Origin: Actinosynnema sp. ALI-1.44 | GTDB lineage: Bacteria; Actinomycetota; Actinomycetes; Mycobacteriales; Pseudonocardiaceae | Reading direction: 5' to 3' | DNA length: 64,000 nt | Assembly (NCBI RefSeq): GCF_001984155.1 | Contig: NZ_MTQO01000045.1 | Location: 186,001 to 250,000 of the forward strand | Made by a program: the position numbers and the translations under genes | Shown: positions 25,988-35,038 of the stretch, piece by piece | Position numbering within the stretch: the stretch's first letter is position 1 | How the letters are laid out: the number at the start of each line of letters is the position of its first letter | Notes under the pieces: model-generated | The model's input: the letters and a program-made list of their open reading frames with translations, nothing else | Databases searched by the model: none | What the model was told of the DNA's origin: nothing

Positions 25988-27547
25988 ATGACCACTGAGA
26001 ACGCGAGCGACTTCGACCTGATCCGTCAGGTCAGACAGGGTGACAACGCCGGTTACCAAATGCTTTACGAGCGGCACAGCGCGGCCGCTCGCAATCTCGC
26101 GCGCCACCTGACGAGGGACCCGAACATGGCCGACGACCTGGTGTCCGAGGCATTCATGAAGGTCCTCCAGGCGCTCAAGGGCAACGGCGGGCCGGATCAC
26201 GCATTCCGCACCTATTTGCTGACCACTCTGCGTAATACCGCCTATGAACACGGCCGCCGGGACAAGCGAGTCACGTTCGTCGACGACGACACAGTGTTCG
26301 AACAGGGCGAAACGGTGGCCGACTCGGCGAGCATCGCGCCCGAACGCACCCTCATCACCGAGGCGTACCGATTGCTGCCGGAACGCTGGCGCATGGTGCT
26401 CTGGTACACCGAGGTGGAGGGCTACCGACCCGCTGCGGTCGCGCAGCTCATGGGTATGACGCCCAACGGCGTCGCCGCGCTGTCCTACCGCGCCCGCGAA
26501 GGCCTGCGTCAGGCGTATCTACGCGCGCATGTGGCGACAGTGGACGCAGCGTTGTGCCGAGCGTCGGTCGATCGCCTCGGTGCGTGGACTCGGAACGCCT
26601 TGTCGCGGCGCGAGCGCACCCAACTCGAAGTGCACCTGGACAGCTGCGCGCGTTGCCGTGCGCTCGCCGCGGAACTGACGGAGATCAACACCGCGTTGCC
26701 CGCGCTGGTTGCCATCTCGGTGCTCGGGGTCGCCGGTGCCGGATACCTGGCCACCGCGCCAGCCGCGTCGGCAGCCGGGGCCCTCGCGGCTGTGTCGACT
26801 GGGGCGGGCGTCGTTGGTGGGGCGTCGAAGGGCGCCAGCACGCAACTGGTCGGTGCGTCGGTGTCAGGTCTCGCGATGGCTGTCACGACGATCGTCAGCC
26901 TGTCCGCCACCGGTGCCCCGCACGCGATCGCGGTGGCGGACGAGGAACCAGCGAACGTCCGCGTCACCCCGGGTCCGCCTCCGGTCGCCCCGGCCCCGAT
27001 CCCGGTCCCGACCCCGGCTTCGGTCCCGCAGCAGGAACCCGTGGACACGACACCCCAGCCGTCGTCCACGACACAACCCGGCAGAACCACACCGCCCACG
27101 ACGACGCAGGTGCTGCCGTCCCCGCCGACCACGGCTCCCCCACCCATCACGACACCACCCACAACGGCACCACTCACAACGGCACCGGTCACCACGCCGA
27201 AACCGCAGCCCTACAAGTGGTCGTTCGGCGTGACCACCGAGCGGAAGCTCATCAAGTGGGTGAAGCTGGCCATCACCGTGCCTGGCACCGCCGAGAAACT
27301 GACCCCGGTGGACGTCATGGTCGCCCTGCCCAAAGCCAGCATCGTGAAGAGCAGGACCTGTCAGACGGCCGGTGCCACGGCGCACTGCACCGGCAAGGCG
27401 GGCGCGGGCCAGGATCTGGTGGTCGACCTGGAGGTGGTCACGTGGCCGGGCCAGGACCGGACGGCGACCGTCAAACTGACGGCCGACGGCCAGGTCGTGA
27501 CCCGAACCGTGACCCTGCCGCCGTGGGGGTTCTCGCAGCAGCGGTAG
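25988..27547 (+). CDS. ECF sigma factor fused to a zinc-finger, membrane anti-sigma domain
   Basis: A single 519-residue protein. Residues 10-95 form sigma region 2 (NMADDLVSEAFMKVL) and 120-180 region 4 (AAVAQLMGMTPNGVAALSYRAREGLRQAY). Next come a ZAS-type zinc motif H216-x3-C220-x2-C223 (HLDSCARC), two hydrophobic segments (about 236-270 and 288-310), a Pro/Thr-rich spacer (about 325-405) and a C-terminal domain of about 110 residues with two cysteines, presumably outside the membrane. The polymerase subunit would be tethered to the membrane and need proteolysis or a signal through its own tail to act. ATG follows GAGGAG. It ends flush against paaE. Confidence 0.88.
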   Translation: MTTENASDFDLIRQVRQGDNAGYQMLYERHSAAARNLARHLTRDPNMADDLVSEAFMKVLQALKGNGGPDHAFRTYLLTTLRNTAYEHGRRDKRVTFVDDDTVFEQGETVADSASIAPERTLITEAYRLLPERWRMVLWYTEVEGYRPAAVAQLMGMTPNGVAALSYRAREGLRQAYLRAHVATVDAALCRASVDRLGAWTRNALSRRERTQLEVHLDSCARCRALAAELTEINTALPALVAISVLGVAGAGYLATAPAASAAGALAAVSTGAGVVGGASKGASTQLVGASVSGLAMAVTTIVSLSATGAPHAIAVADEEPANVRVTPGPPPVAPAPIPVPTPASVPQQEPVDTTPQPSSTTQPGRTTPPTTTQVLPSPPTTAPPPITTPPTTAPLTTAPVTTPKPQPYKWSFGVTTERKLIKWVKLAITVPGTAEKLTPVDVMVALPKASIVKSRTCQTAGATAHCTGKAGAGQDLVVDLEVVTWPGQDRTATVKLTADGQVVTRTVTLPPWGFSQQR

Positions 27548-28621
27548 TCACTGGTCGAAATCGATCTCCACGGCGTCCGAGGTGGGGACGGTCTGGCACG
27601 TGACCACGAACCCCGCGTCCACCTCGGCGTCCTCGAGTGCGAAGTTGCGGCGCATGTGGACCTTCCCGCTGACCACCTTGGCCCGGCAGGTGCCGCACAC
27701 CCCGCCTTTGCACGCGAACGGCAGGTCCGGGCGCACGCGCTGGGCGCCTTCCAGCAGGGTCGTGTCGCGGGGGACGACCGCCGTGGTGGTCCTTCCGTCG
27801 AGCCGGACCGTCACCTCCGCACTGGGTCCGGTCGACGCCTGGTCGACGTGGTGGACCTGCTCGGGCGGGGTGTCCTCCACGTAGAACAGCTCGAAGTGGA
27901 TCCGGTCACGGGGCACGCCGAGTTCCGCGAGGACCGCGCGGGCGTCGGTCACCATGCCGAACGGGCCGCACAGCCACCAGTGGTCCACCGTGGCCACCTC
28001 GAGCAGCAAGGGCAGCAGGGTCCGCAGTTTCTCGCCGTCGAGTCGTCCGGTGAACAGCTCGGCCTCCCGCGGTTCGCGGGACAGCACGTGCACCAGCTCC
28101 ATCCGCGCTGTGTAGCGATCCTTAAGATCCGCGAGTTCGTCGGCGAACATGACCGTATTGGTGCGGCGGTTGCCGTAGAGGACCACCGCTGTCGCCGCCG
28201 GGTCACGCAGGACCGTCGACAGGATCGACATCACCGGCGTGATTCCCGAGCCTGCCGCCAGCAGGACATGCCGGGCGGGCTCCGTGTCGGGGGTGAACGT
28301 GCCGGTCGGTGGGAGGACTTCGACGCGGTCGCCCGGCTTGACCTCGTGCACGAGCCACGGCGAGAACGCACCGCCGGGCACTTCGCGCACGCCGATCCGC
28401 GGCTGCGCGCCGACCATGGCGCAGATCGAGTACGACCTCCGCTCGTCCCGGCCGTCGATGACCTTCCGCAGCGTCAACGACTGCCCGGCACGGAACTCGT
28501 ATTCGGTCTGCAGCTCGGGCGGCACGTCGAACGTCACCGCGACGGCGTCGTCGCAGAGGCGCTCCACGTGCGCCACGGTCAGCTCGTGGAAATCAGTCCT
28601 GCGTCGCAAGGAGGTGGTCAC
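27548..28621 (-). CDS. paaE: Phenylacetyl-CoA 1,2-epoxidase reductase subunit PaaE
   Basis: A 357-residue reductase that passes electrons from NADPH to the PaaABC oxygenase. N-terminal flavin domain (RSYSIC), nucleotide domain (LLAAGSGITPVMSIL, then VVLYGNRRTNTVMF), and a C-terminal plant-type 2Fe-2S domain with CKGGVCGTCRAKV plus a distal cysteine (FVVTCQTVP). Last gene of the leftward paaZABCDE operon, three bases after paaD; its stop abuts that of the convergent sigma fusion. Confidence 0.95.
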   Translation of the reverse strand: MTTSLRRRTDFHELTVAHVERLCDDAVAVTFDVPPELQTEYEFRAGQSLTLRKVIDGRDERRSYSICAMVGAQPRIGVREVPGGAFSPWLVHEVKPGDRVEVLPPTGTFTPDTEPARHVLLAAGSGITPVMSILSTVLRDPAATAVVLYGNRRTNTVMFADELADLKDRYTARMELVHVLSREPREAELFTGRLDGEKLRTLLPLLLEVATVDHWWLCGPFGMVTDARAVLAELGVPRDRIHFELFYVEDTPPEQVHHVDQASTGPSAEVTVRLDGRTTTAVVPRDTTLLEGAQRVRPDLPFACKGGVCGTCRAKVVSGKVHMRRNFALEDAEVDAGFVVTCQTVPTSDAVEIDFDQ

Positions 28622-28624
28622 TTC

Positions 28625-29113
28625 TCAGATCTCCTTGACGTGTTCGAACGGTTCGGCGCACGCACGGCAGCGGCGGAGCGCTTTGCAGGCCGTCGCACTG
28701 AACTCCGAGAGCAACTCGGTGTCCGGCGAGCCGCATTGCGGGCACGCCACACGTTTCGGTGGCGCGGTGAGAGTCAACGGGATCGGGCCGTCGGTGCGCT
28801 GAGCCCGGCCGGGCGGCGCGATCCCGGCCTTGGCGAGCTTCGCCCGGCCGGCCGGGGTGATCCAGTCGGTGGTCCACGCGGGCGACAGGACCGTGCGGAC
28901 GTCGACCGCGTCGTACCCGGCGTTGTGAAGCGCGACTGAAAGATCGGCCCGCATCGCGTCCATCGCGGGACAGCCGGTGTACGTCGGCGTGATGGTCACG
29001 ACCACGCCGTTCTCGGTTTCCGTGACGTCACGCAGCACACCGAGGTCGGCCAGGGTCAGCATGGGCAGTTCGGGATCGGTGACCGTCTCGGCCACCGCAC
29101 GGGCGCTCACCAT
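28625..29113 (-). CDS. paaD: PaaD, Fe-S/maturation protein of the phenylacetyl-CoA epoxidase
   Basis: A 162-residue protein with an N-terminal MIP18/DUF59-type domain (DPELPMLTLADLGVL, TPTYTGCPAMDAM) and a C-terminal zinc-ribbon-like end (CPQCGS then CRAC). PaaD is needed for active PaaABCE complex, probably through iron-sulphur handling. ATG 29113 overlaps the paaC stop by seven bases; GTG 29110 is an alternative start with a 4-base overlap. Operon position is standard. Confidence 0.93.
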   Translation of the reverse strand: MVSARAVAETVTDPELPMLTLADLGVLRDVTETENGVVVTITPTYTGCPAMDAMRADLSVALHNAGYDAVDVRTVLSPAWTTDWITPAGRAKLAKAGIAPPGRAQRTDGPIPLTLTAPPKRVACPQCGSPDTELLSEFSATACKALRRCRACAEPFEHVKEI

Positions 29114-29940
29114 GTCGCGTCCGGGTGGGCGCGCGCGACGCTCTGCATCTCGGCCAGCAACGGCTCCAGGCTCCTGGTCTCCGCGGCCTCGCGCGCAGGT
29201 GGCCGACTGAGCGTGCCAGCCGTGATGACCTGCGACATCACAGCGTCGAACTCGGCGCGAAGCGCTGCGCCGTCTGAAGTGTCGCTGTCGAACAGCTCGT
29301 CGACGTATGGCCACACCGCGTTGAGCCCGGCCTGCATCCGCTCGTGCGACAGGTCCGTGCCGTCGCCGAGGCGGACCACCCAGCGGGCCGCGTAGTCGCG
29401 GTGGTAGGCCAGTTCCTTGATTCCCTTGGCCGCGATCGCCGTGACGACCTGGTCCGGTGAGTCGACCAGGCGCTGGAAAACGGCCAGCCGCCACGTGCTG
29501 AACACCAGCAGCCTGGCCATCAGGAACGCGAAGTCGCCGCCGCCCAGCTCGACCAGCCGGACGTTGTGGAAGTCCGCCGCGTCGCGGAAGAACGCCAGCG
29601 CGTCCTCATCGGACTGCTCGACCGCGGGCACGAGCGACGGATCCGCCTTGGCCGCGCGGGCGAGCAGCAGGCGTGCCTGCCCGAGCAGGTCGAGGCCGAT
29701 GTTGGCCAGCGCGACCTCGTCCTCCAGTTCCGGCGCCGCGGCGCACCACTCCTGCAGCCGGTGCGACATGATCAGCGCGTCGTCGCCGAGCCACAGGCAC
29801 GAGCGGGCCAGCTCGGCGGCGTCCACACCGGACGGAACGCTGGTGTCGATGCCCGCGAGCGGGTCCACGAAGCCGGTGCCGAACGCCCAGCGGGTGTCGT
29901 TGTCTTCGGTAAGCGCCTCGTAGGCGTTGTCAAAGGACAT
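29107..29940 (-). CDS. paaC: Phenylacetyl-CoA 1,2-epoxidase subunit PaaC
   Basis: A 277-residue structural partner of PaaA with a ferritin-like helical fold that lacks a full di-iron site. Characteristic segments: LWLGDDALIMSHRLQEWC, ALANIGLDLLGQAR, DFHNVRLVELGGGDFAFLMAR and IKELAYHRDYAARWVVRLGDG. The start is the internal ATG giving MSFDNAYEAL, the family N terminus. Upstream paaB ends eight bases before it; downstream paaD overlaps. Confidence 0.95.
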   Translation of the reverse strand: MSFDNAYEALTEDNDTRWAFGTGFVDPLAGIDTSVPSGVDAAELARSCLWLGDDALIMSHRLQEWCAAAPELEDEVALANIGLDLLGQARLLLARAAKADPSLVPAVEQSDEDALAFFRDAADFHNVRLVELGGGDFAFLMARLLVFSTWRLAVFQRLVDSPDQVVTAIAAKGIKELAYHRDYAARWVVRLGDGTDLSHERMQAGLNAVWPYVDELFDSDTSDGAALRAEFDAVMSQVITAGTLSRPPAREAAETRSLEPLLAEMQSVARAHPDATW

Positions 29941-29947
29941 GGCGCAC

Positions 29948-30229
29948 TCACATGTGGGGGACGTCGTCGGGGATGTCGTAGAACGTGGGGTGCCGGTAGA
30001 CCTTGTCACCGCTCGGCGCGAAGAACGGGTCCTTCTCGTCCGGGCTCGACGCCGTTATGAAGTCCGCCTTCACAACCCAGATGCTCACGCCTTCGTTGCG
30101 ACGCGTGTACAGGTCACGGGCGTTGCGCACGGCCATCTCGTCGTCGGCGGCGTGCAACGACCCGACGTGGACGTGGTTGAGGCCGCGCTTGCCGCGCACG
30201 AACACCTCGTACAAGGGCCAGTCGCTCAT
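29948..30229 (-). CDS. paaB: Phenylacetyl-CoA 1,2-epoxidase subunit PaaB
   Basis: A 93-residue small subunit that bridges PaaAC heterodimers. Typical features: [20 protein letters not shown] at the start, then [17 protein letters not shown] and a C terminus with [21 protein letters not shown]. Overlaps paaA by four bases. A dispersed palindrome copy lies inside at 30056-30074. Confidence 0.95.
   Translation of the reverse strand: MSDWPLYEVFVRGKRGLNHVHVGSLHAADDEMAVRNARDLYTRRNEGVSIWVVKADFITASSPDEKDPFFAPSGDKVYRHPTFYDIPDDVPHM
30056..30074. repeat. Dispersed 19-bp palindrome, copy 6
   Basis: TATGAAG-TCCGC-CTTCACA, inside paaB; TGAAG/CTTCA core perfect. Confidence 0.55.
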
Positions 30230-31155
30230 GCCACAGCCTCCCTCTGCTGCTTCGCCGCGTACGCGGCGGCCGCGTCACGCACCCACTGGCCGTCCTCGTG
30301 CGCCTGGCGGCGGCGAGTCAGGCGGATCTCGTTGCAGGGGCCGTTGCCGCTGACCACTTCCTTGAAGTGCTCCCAGTCGATCTGCCCGAAGTCGTGGTGG
30401 CCGCGTTCGGCGTTCCACTTCAGGTCCGGGTCGGGCAGGGTCACGCCGAGCTTCTCGGCCTGCGGCACGCTCATGTCCACGAACCGCTGCCGCAGCTCGT
30501 CGTTGGTGTGCCGCTTGATCTTCCACGCCATGGACTGCGCGGTGTTGGTCGACTGCGCGTCCGGCGGGCCGAACATCATCAGCGACGGCCACCACCAGCG
30601 GTTGGTCGCGTCCTGCACCATGTTGCGCTGGGCCTGCGTGCCGCTCATCATGGTCATCAGCAGCTCGTAGCCCTGGCGCTGGTGGAATGACTCCTCCTTG
30701 CAGATCCGGATCATCGCCCGCGCGTACGGCCCGTAGGAGCTGCGGCACAACGGAACCTGGTTGCAGATGGCGGCGCCGTCGACGAGCCACCCGATCACGC
30801 CGACGTCGGCGAACGTCAGCGTCGGGTAGTTGAAGATCGACGAGTACTTCTGCCGCCCCTCGATCAACCGCTCGGTGAGGTCGTCGCGGTCCGCGCCCAG
30901 TGTCTCGGCCGCCGAGTACAGGTACAGCCCGTGTCCGGCCTCGTCCTGCACCTTGGCCAGCAGGATCGCCTTGCGGCGCAAGGACGGCGCGCGCGTGATC
31001 CAGTCGCCTTCCGGCTGCATGCCGATGATCTCGGAGTGCGCGTGCTGCGCGACCTGCCGGACCATCGTCCTGCGGTAGCCGTCCGGCATCCAGTCACGCG
31101 GCTCGATCCGCTGGTCACGCGCGATCGTCTCGTCGAAGTGGTCCTCGAGGTTCAC
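30226..31155 (-). CDS. paaA: Phenylacetyl-CoA 1,2-epoxidase catalytic subunit PaaA
   Basis: A 309-residue di-iron oxygenase subunit that epoxidises the ring of phenylacetyl-CoA. Iron-ligand segments visible: [30 protein letters not shown] (ExxH) and the later [17 protein letters not shown] start overlapping the paaZ stop (GTGA), giving [13 protein letters not shown] at the N terminus. Confidence 0.95.
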   Translation of the reverse strand: MNLEDHFDETIARDQRIEPRDWMPDGYRRTMVRQVAQHAHSEIIGMQPEGDWITRAPSLRRKAILLAKVQDEAGHGLYLYSAAETLGADRDDLTERLIEGRQKYSSIFNYPTLTFADVGVIGWLVDGAAICNQVPLCRSSYGPYARAMIRICKEESFHQRQGYELLMTMMSGTQAQRNMVQDATNRWWWPSLMMFGPPDAQSTNTAQSMAWKIKRHTNDELRQRFVDMSVPQAEKLGVTLPDPDLKWNAERGHHDFGQIDWEHFKEVVSGNGPCNEIRLTRRRQAHEDGQWVRDAAAAYAAKQQREAVA

Positions 31156-33185
31156 GACTGCTTCTCCCGTTTTTCCACGAGGGTCAGCACGTCGTACTTG
31201 GCGACGGACTCGCCCTTCTGGTTGGTCACGTCGGCGTCCCACCGGACTTCGCCGTATTCCTGGTCGTGGCGCGGGGTGATCTGCTTGGCGGTCAACGTGA
31301 CCGTCAACGAGTCGCCGGGGAAGGTCGGCGTCAGGAACCGCAGGTTCTCCAGGCCGTAGTTGGCCAGCACCGGGCCGGGGTCCGGTTGGACGAACAAGCC
31401 CGCGGCGAAGGACACCACCAGGTAGCCGTGCGCGACGCGGCCGCCGAAGAACGGGTTGGCCGCGGCGGCTTCCTCGTTCATGTGCGCGTAGAACGTGTCG
31501 CCGGTGAACTCCGCGAAGTGCTCGATGTCGGCCATGGTCACCTCACGCGGCCCGGCCACGACGGTGTCACCGGGGCGCAGGTCTTCGAGGTGCTTGCGGA
31601 ACGGGTGCTCGCCCTCGGTGCGTTCGGTTCCCGGGACCCACCGGTTGGTCACGGCGCTGAGCACACGGGGACTGCCCTGCACGGCCGTGCGTTGCATGTG
31701 GTGCAGCACGCCCCGGATACCGCCCATCTCCTCGCCGCCACCGGCGCGACCGGGACCGCCGTGCACCAGCGCGGGCAACGGTGAACCGTGGCCCGTGTTC
31801 TCTTTGGCGTTCTCGTTGTCGGTGACGAGTAGACGGCCGTGCCACGGCGCCACCCCGATGACGACGTCACGCGCGAACGCCGCGTCGCCGGTGACGACGG
31901 ACCCCACGAGGCTGCCTTGGCCGCGTGCGGCGAGTTCGATGACGTGCTGCGTGTCGCGGTACGGCATCAGTGTGCTGACCGGGCCGAACGCCTCGACCTC
32001 GTGCGGCTGCGCCTGGCTCGCGTCGTCGGCCACCAGCAGGACTGGCGAGATGAACGCGCCACGCTCGGCGTCGGCATCCACAACGGACACCTGGTCCGGG
32101 TCGCCGAACACGACCCTGCCCACTTCCAGCAGTGCTTTCAGCGACCGGCGGACTTCCTCGCGCTGTTCGAGGCTCGCCAGCGCGCCCATCCGCACGTCCG
32201 GGTTGGCCGGGTTGCCGACGGCGACCTTGGCGAGGCGTTCGCCCGCGGCCTGCGCGACGTCGTCCAGCAGCGCGGCCGGGACGAAGGCCCGGCGGATCGC
32301 GGTGCACTTCTGCCCGGCCTTGACGGTCATCTCGGTGACCAACTGCTTGACGAACAGGTCGAACTCGGGCGTGCCCGGCGTGGCGTCCGGGCCGAGGATG
32401 GAGCAGTTGAGCGAATCGGCCTCGGCGTTGAACCGGACCGACCGGCGGATCACGTTCTCGTGCGCGCGCAGGCGCTGCGCGGTGGACGCGGACCCGGTGA
32501 ACGACACCAGGTCCTGTTCGGTGAGGTGGTCGAGCAGGTCGCCCGCGCTGCCCGCGACGAGCTGCAGCGATCCTTCCGGCAGGATGCCGGACTCGATGAT
32601 CAGCTCGATCAGCCGGACGGTCAGGTACGCGGTCTGGCTCGCCGGCTTGACCAGGCTCGGCACCCCGGCGATGAACGCGGGCGCGAACTTCTCCATCGGG
32701 CCCCAGACCGGGAAGTTGAACGCGTTGATCTGCACCGCGACACCCCGCAGCGGCGTGCAGATGTGCTGCGCGAGGAACGTGCCGCCCTTGCTGAGCGGTT
32801 CGAGGTTGCCGTCCACGTAGACGGTGTCGTTGGGCAGCTCACGCCTGCCCTTGCTGGAGAACCCGAACAGCGTGCCGATGCCGCCGTCGACGTCGAACTT
32901 GTTGTCGCCCTTGGTCGCGCCTGTTCGGTGCGACAGCGCGTAGAGCTCGTCGCGGTGCTCCATCAGGTAGGAGGCCAACGTCTTGAGCAACGCGGCGCGC
33001 TGGTGGAACGTCAGCTCGCGCAGCTCGGCGCCCTTCTCGCGGCCGTAGGCCAGCGCGGCAGCCATGTCCACGCCCGCCGACGAGATCCGGGCGATCTCCT
33101 CGCCGGTGACTGCATCGTGCAGTGGCGCGCCTTCGGCGTCGGGCGTGTGCCATCGACCGGACACATAACTGCGCAGCGGAGCCAT
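31152..33185 (-). CDS. paaZ: Bifunctional oxepin-CoA hydrolase / semialdehyde dehydrogenase PaaZ
   Basis: A 677-residue two-domain enzyme that opens the oxepin-CoA ring and oxidises the resulting semialdehyde. Residues 1 to about 520 are aldehyde dehydrogenase ([44 protein letters not shown] with the catalytic Cys). About 535-677 form a MaoC-type hot-dog hydrolase ([32 protein letters not shown]). ATG 33185 has GGAGG ten bases upstream. First gene of paaZABCDE, facing a PaaR-like operator at 33223-33244. Confidence 0.95.
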   Translation of the reverse strand: MAPLRSYVSGRWHTPDAEGAPLHDAVTGEEIARISSAGVDMAAALAYGREKGAELRELTFHQRAALLKTLASYLMEHRDELYALSHRTGATKGDNKFDVDGGIGTLFGFSSKGRRELPNDTVYVDGNLEPLSKGGTFLAQHICTPLRGVAVQINAFNFPVWGPMEKFAPAFIAGVPSLVKPASQTAYLTVRLIELIIESGILPEGSLQLVAGSAGDLLDHLTEQDLVSFTGSASTAQRLRAHENVIRRSVRFNAEADSLNCSILGPDATPGTPEFDLFVKQLVTEMTVKAGQKCTAIRRAFVPAALLDDVAQAAGERLAKVAVGNPANPDVRMGALASLEQREEVRRSLKALLEVGRVVFGDPDQVSVVDADAERGAFISPVLLVADDASQAQPHEVEAFGPVSTLMPYRDTQHVIELAARGQGSLVGSVVTGDAAFARDVVIGVAPWHGRLLVTDNENAKENTGHGSPLPALVHGGPGRAGGGEEMGGIRGVLHHMQRTAVQGSPRVLSAVTNRWVPGTERTEGEHPFRKHLEDLRPGDTVVAGPREVTMADIEHFAEFTGDTFYAHMNEEAAAANPFFGGRVAHGYLVVSFAAGLFVQPDPGPVLANYGLENLRFLTPTFPGDSLTVTLTAKQITPRHDQEYGEVRWDADVTNQKGESVAKYDVLTLVEKREKQS

Positions 33186-33222
33186 CCTCGTCGACCTCCA
33201 TGGGTGCGTCAGGAGCCGAATT

Positions 33223-33244
33223 ACTAACCGTCCGTTCAGTAGGC
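33223..33244. promoter_or_regulatory. PaaR-type operator between paaZ and the PaaG-like gene
   Basis: ACTAACCGTCCGTTCAGTAG and two further bases match, at 13 of 16 fixed positions, the 22-bp PaaR palindrome of Corynebacterium as I recall it (half-sites ACT-N-ACCG and CGGT-N-AGT about a CG centre). A near-identical site lies at 36224-36245 beside the paaR gene. It is 17 bases from the PaaG-like ATG and 38 from the paaZ ATG, covering both promoters. Confidence 0.8.
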
Positions 33245-33260
33245 ATGGTAGCTTGGCGCC

Positions 33261-34031
33261 ATGGCCGATGAAAGCGGTGTGACGCTTGTCCGCGACGGTG
33301 CCGTAGCCACGATCACGATGACGTCGGCGGCGTTGACCACTCGGGTGAAGACCGATCTGGTCGACGCGGTCACCGAGGTCGGCGAGGATTCCAGCGTCCG
33401 CGCGGTCGTGCTGACCGGGACGGGGAAGGCCTTCAGCGTCGGCCAGGACCTCAAGGAGCACGCGCAGACCTTGCGCGCGGACGCGGCCACCGCGTTCAGC
33501 ACTGTGAAGCAGCACTACAACCCGATCGTGCTCGGCCTGGCGACCATGCCCAAGCCGGTCATCGCGTCCGTCAACGGCCTGTGCGTCGGCGCGGGGCTGG
33601 GTTTCGCGCTCGCCTGCGACCTGCGGATCGCGTCGGCGACCGCGAAGTTCGGCACCGCGTTCACCGCGATCGGGCTGACCACCGACTCCGGGTTGTCCGT
33701 CACGCTGGCCAGGGCCGTCGGCGCCGCGCGCGCCAGCGAACTGGTCTTGCGCGCGAACACGTTCTCCGCCCAGGACGCGCTTGCCTGGGGCATCGTCGGC
33801 CACCTGGCCGAACCGGACGACCTGGCGGCCGAGACCGCCGAACTCGCGGCGAAGTTCGCGGCGGGCCCGACCGTGGCGTACGCCGAGGCCAAGGCGGCCA
33901 TGGCCGCTTCACTGAGCCAGGCACTGGAGACCGAGTACGCCGGTCAGGCGCGCCTCGGCGTCACGGAGGACCACCGCAACGCCGTGGACGCGTTCCTGGC
34001 CAAAGAGGCCCCGAAGTTCGAAGGGCGTTAG
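33261..34031 (+). CDS. paaG: Enoyl-CoA hydratase/isomerase family, PaaG-like
   Basis: A 256-residue crotonase-fold protein. Compared from memory with Escherichia coli PaaG it shares the YNPxV segment (HYNPIVLGL), the oxyanion-hole loops FSVGQDLKEH and LCVGAGLGFALACD, an aspartate in the position used by PaaG (LTTDSGLS), and the ending AFLAKEAPKFEG. PaaG isomerises epoxy-phenylacetyl-CoA to oxepin-CoA; a PaaF-type hydratase is the alternative. A TAGCTT about six bases before the ATG could be a -10 giving a leaderless transcript. Divergent from paaZ under a shared operator. Confidence 0.75.
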   Translation: MADESGVTLVRDGAVATITMTSAALTTRVKTDLVDAVTEVGEDSSVRAVVLTGTGKAFSVGQDLKEHAQTLRADAATAFSTVKQHYNPIVLGLATMPKPVIASVNGLCVGAGLGFALACDLRIASATAKFGTAFTAIGLTTDSGLSVTLARAVGAARASELVLRANTFSAQDALAWGIVGHLAEPDDLAAETAELAAKFAAGPTVAYAEAKAAMAASLSQALETEYAGQARLGVTEDHRNAVDAFLAKEAPKFEGR

Positions 34032-34037
34032 CCGCGC

Positions 34038-34364
34038 CTAGGCGCGGCGGAAGGTGTGCGTTCGGGCGTCGAGCCACTGCGCCTTCAGGTTCTTCTGGTC
34101 GACCATCGGGTCGCCCCAGTAGACCCGGACGCTGTCCGGCCGGACCTCCTGCAGCCACACGTCGCGCCACTCGCCCTCGTACTCGACCTGCCAGCGGCCC
34201 ATCAGCGCCGACAGCCCGATGTTGCGGACTATCCGCTCGGCCTCGTCGTAGCTCGTCGGATCGCCCAGCGCGGCGTTGAAAACGGTGGTGGGCTGCCAGT
34301 GGTCGCCCACAGGCACCAGGTAGCCCATGAGCTCGTCGTCCTCGTCACGCCGGATGGTGTGCAT
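34038..34364 (-). CDS. Uncharacterised 108-residue protein
   Basis: A small soluble protein with no recognised family: MHTIRRDEDDELMGYLVPVG at the start, a tryptophan-containing strand-rich middle (GRWQVEYEGEWRDVWLQEV) and a basic end. AGGA stands before the ATG. Codon use matches its neighbours, so it looks like a real gene. It follows the VOC protein on the same strand with 114 bases between, and could be co-transcribed with it. Nothing ties it to phenylacetate metabolism except position. Confidence 0.6.
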   Translation of the reverse strand: MHTIRRDEDDELMGYLVPVGDHWQPTTVFNAALGDPTSYDEAERIVRNIGLSALMGRWQVEYEGEWRDVWLQEVRPDSVRVYWGDPMVDQKNLKAQWLDARTHTFRRA

Positions 34365-34478
34365 GTCCTACTTCCTATCGGCTGAACTGGGGAAAGCGCG
34401 CCTGAATTTCGGCGATCACCTGCCCAGCACCGGCACCATCGGTGCGTCCGGGAACCGTCGGAGCACCTCGGTGGTCGG

Positions 34479-34901
34479 TCAGCGCTGTTGGTTTGTGATG
34501 TTGACCATCCAACTGATGCCGAACCGGTCCACCAGCGAGCCCGCCTCGTCGCCCCATACCTGCTTCGCCAAGGGCAGCGTTACGGTGCCGCCAACGGACA
34601 GCTTCTCGAAGTAGTCGCGGAGTTCGTCATCGTCGCCGCCGAGGAAGACCGCCACGTTGTTGCCCGGTCGGTAAGGCGGGTGGCCTGGCCGGTCGTCCGG
34701 GAAGTCCCATGCCATCAGCGTGTACCCAGCGGCGGTGTCGAGCCGGGCGTGCATGACCTGGTCGCCGTTGGCCGAGTCCGGTGAGCCGAAGTCCGCGACC
34801 GTTGCCACCTGGAGATCGCCACCGAACACCTCCCGGTAGAACTCCAGCGCCTGCCGCGCGTTGCCGTTGAACGTGATGCATGGGTTGGCTTGGGATCCCA
34901 C
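34479..34901 (-). CDS. VOC-family protein (PhnB/glyoxalase-like)
   Basis: A 140-residue single-domain vicinal-oxygen-chelate protein of the PhnB-like type: CITFNGNARQALEFYREVFGG near the start, ARLDTAAGYTLMAWDFP in the middle, and VDRFGISWMVNI at the end. Members include metal-dependent enzymes and antibiotic-binding proteins; function cannot be assigned. GTG 34907 directly abuts GGGAGGA, so GTG 34901, six bases from it, is preferred. Leftward and between two paa transcription units, but probably unrelated to them. Confidence 0.8.
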   Translation of the reverse strand: MGSQANPCITFNGNARQALEFYREVFGGDLQVATVADFGSPDSANGDQVMHARLDTAAGYTLMAWDFPDDRPGHPPYRPGNNVAVFLGGDDDELRDYFEKLSVGGTVTLPLAKQVWGDEAGSLVDRFGISWMVNITNQQR

Positions 34902-34960
34902 TCGCACTCCTCCCTAGCGACCGTCGGACCGCCCGATGGTCACCGGTCACCCTGCCAAGG

Positions 34961-34985
34961 AATCACGACACCCTCTGTCGTGATT
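34961..34985 (-). terminator. Terminator after the PaaJ-like thiolase
   Basis: AATCACGACA-CCCTC-TGTCGTGATT is a perfect 10-bp stem with a 5-base loop, 54 bases past the thiolase stop on the minus strand and followed there by TTCC. Confidence 0.65.
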
Positions 34986-35038
34986 ACCGGTGCATTTCTC
35001 CCGTGCTCCGCCGGGGTGCGAAACCTACGCGCGCACGC

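Noticed and set aside
31152-33803. A longer paaZ start at 33803
   Set aside because: The extra 200 residues run antisense through the PaaG-like gene and across the operator; ATG 33185 has a good SD and gives the family N terminus.
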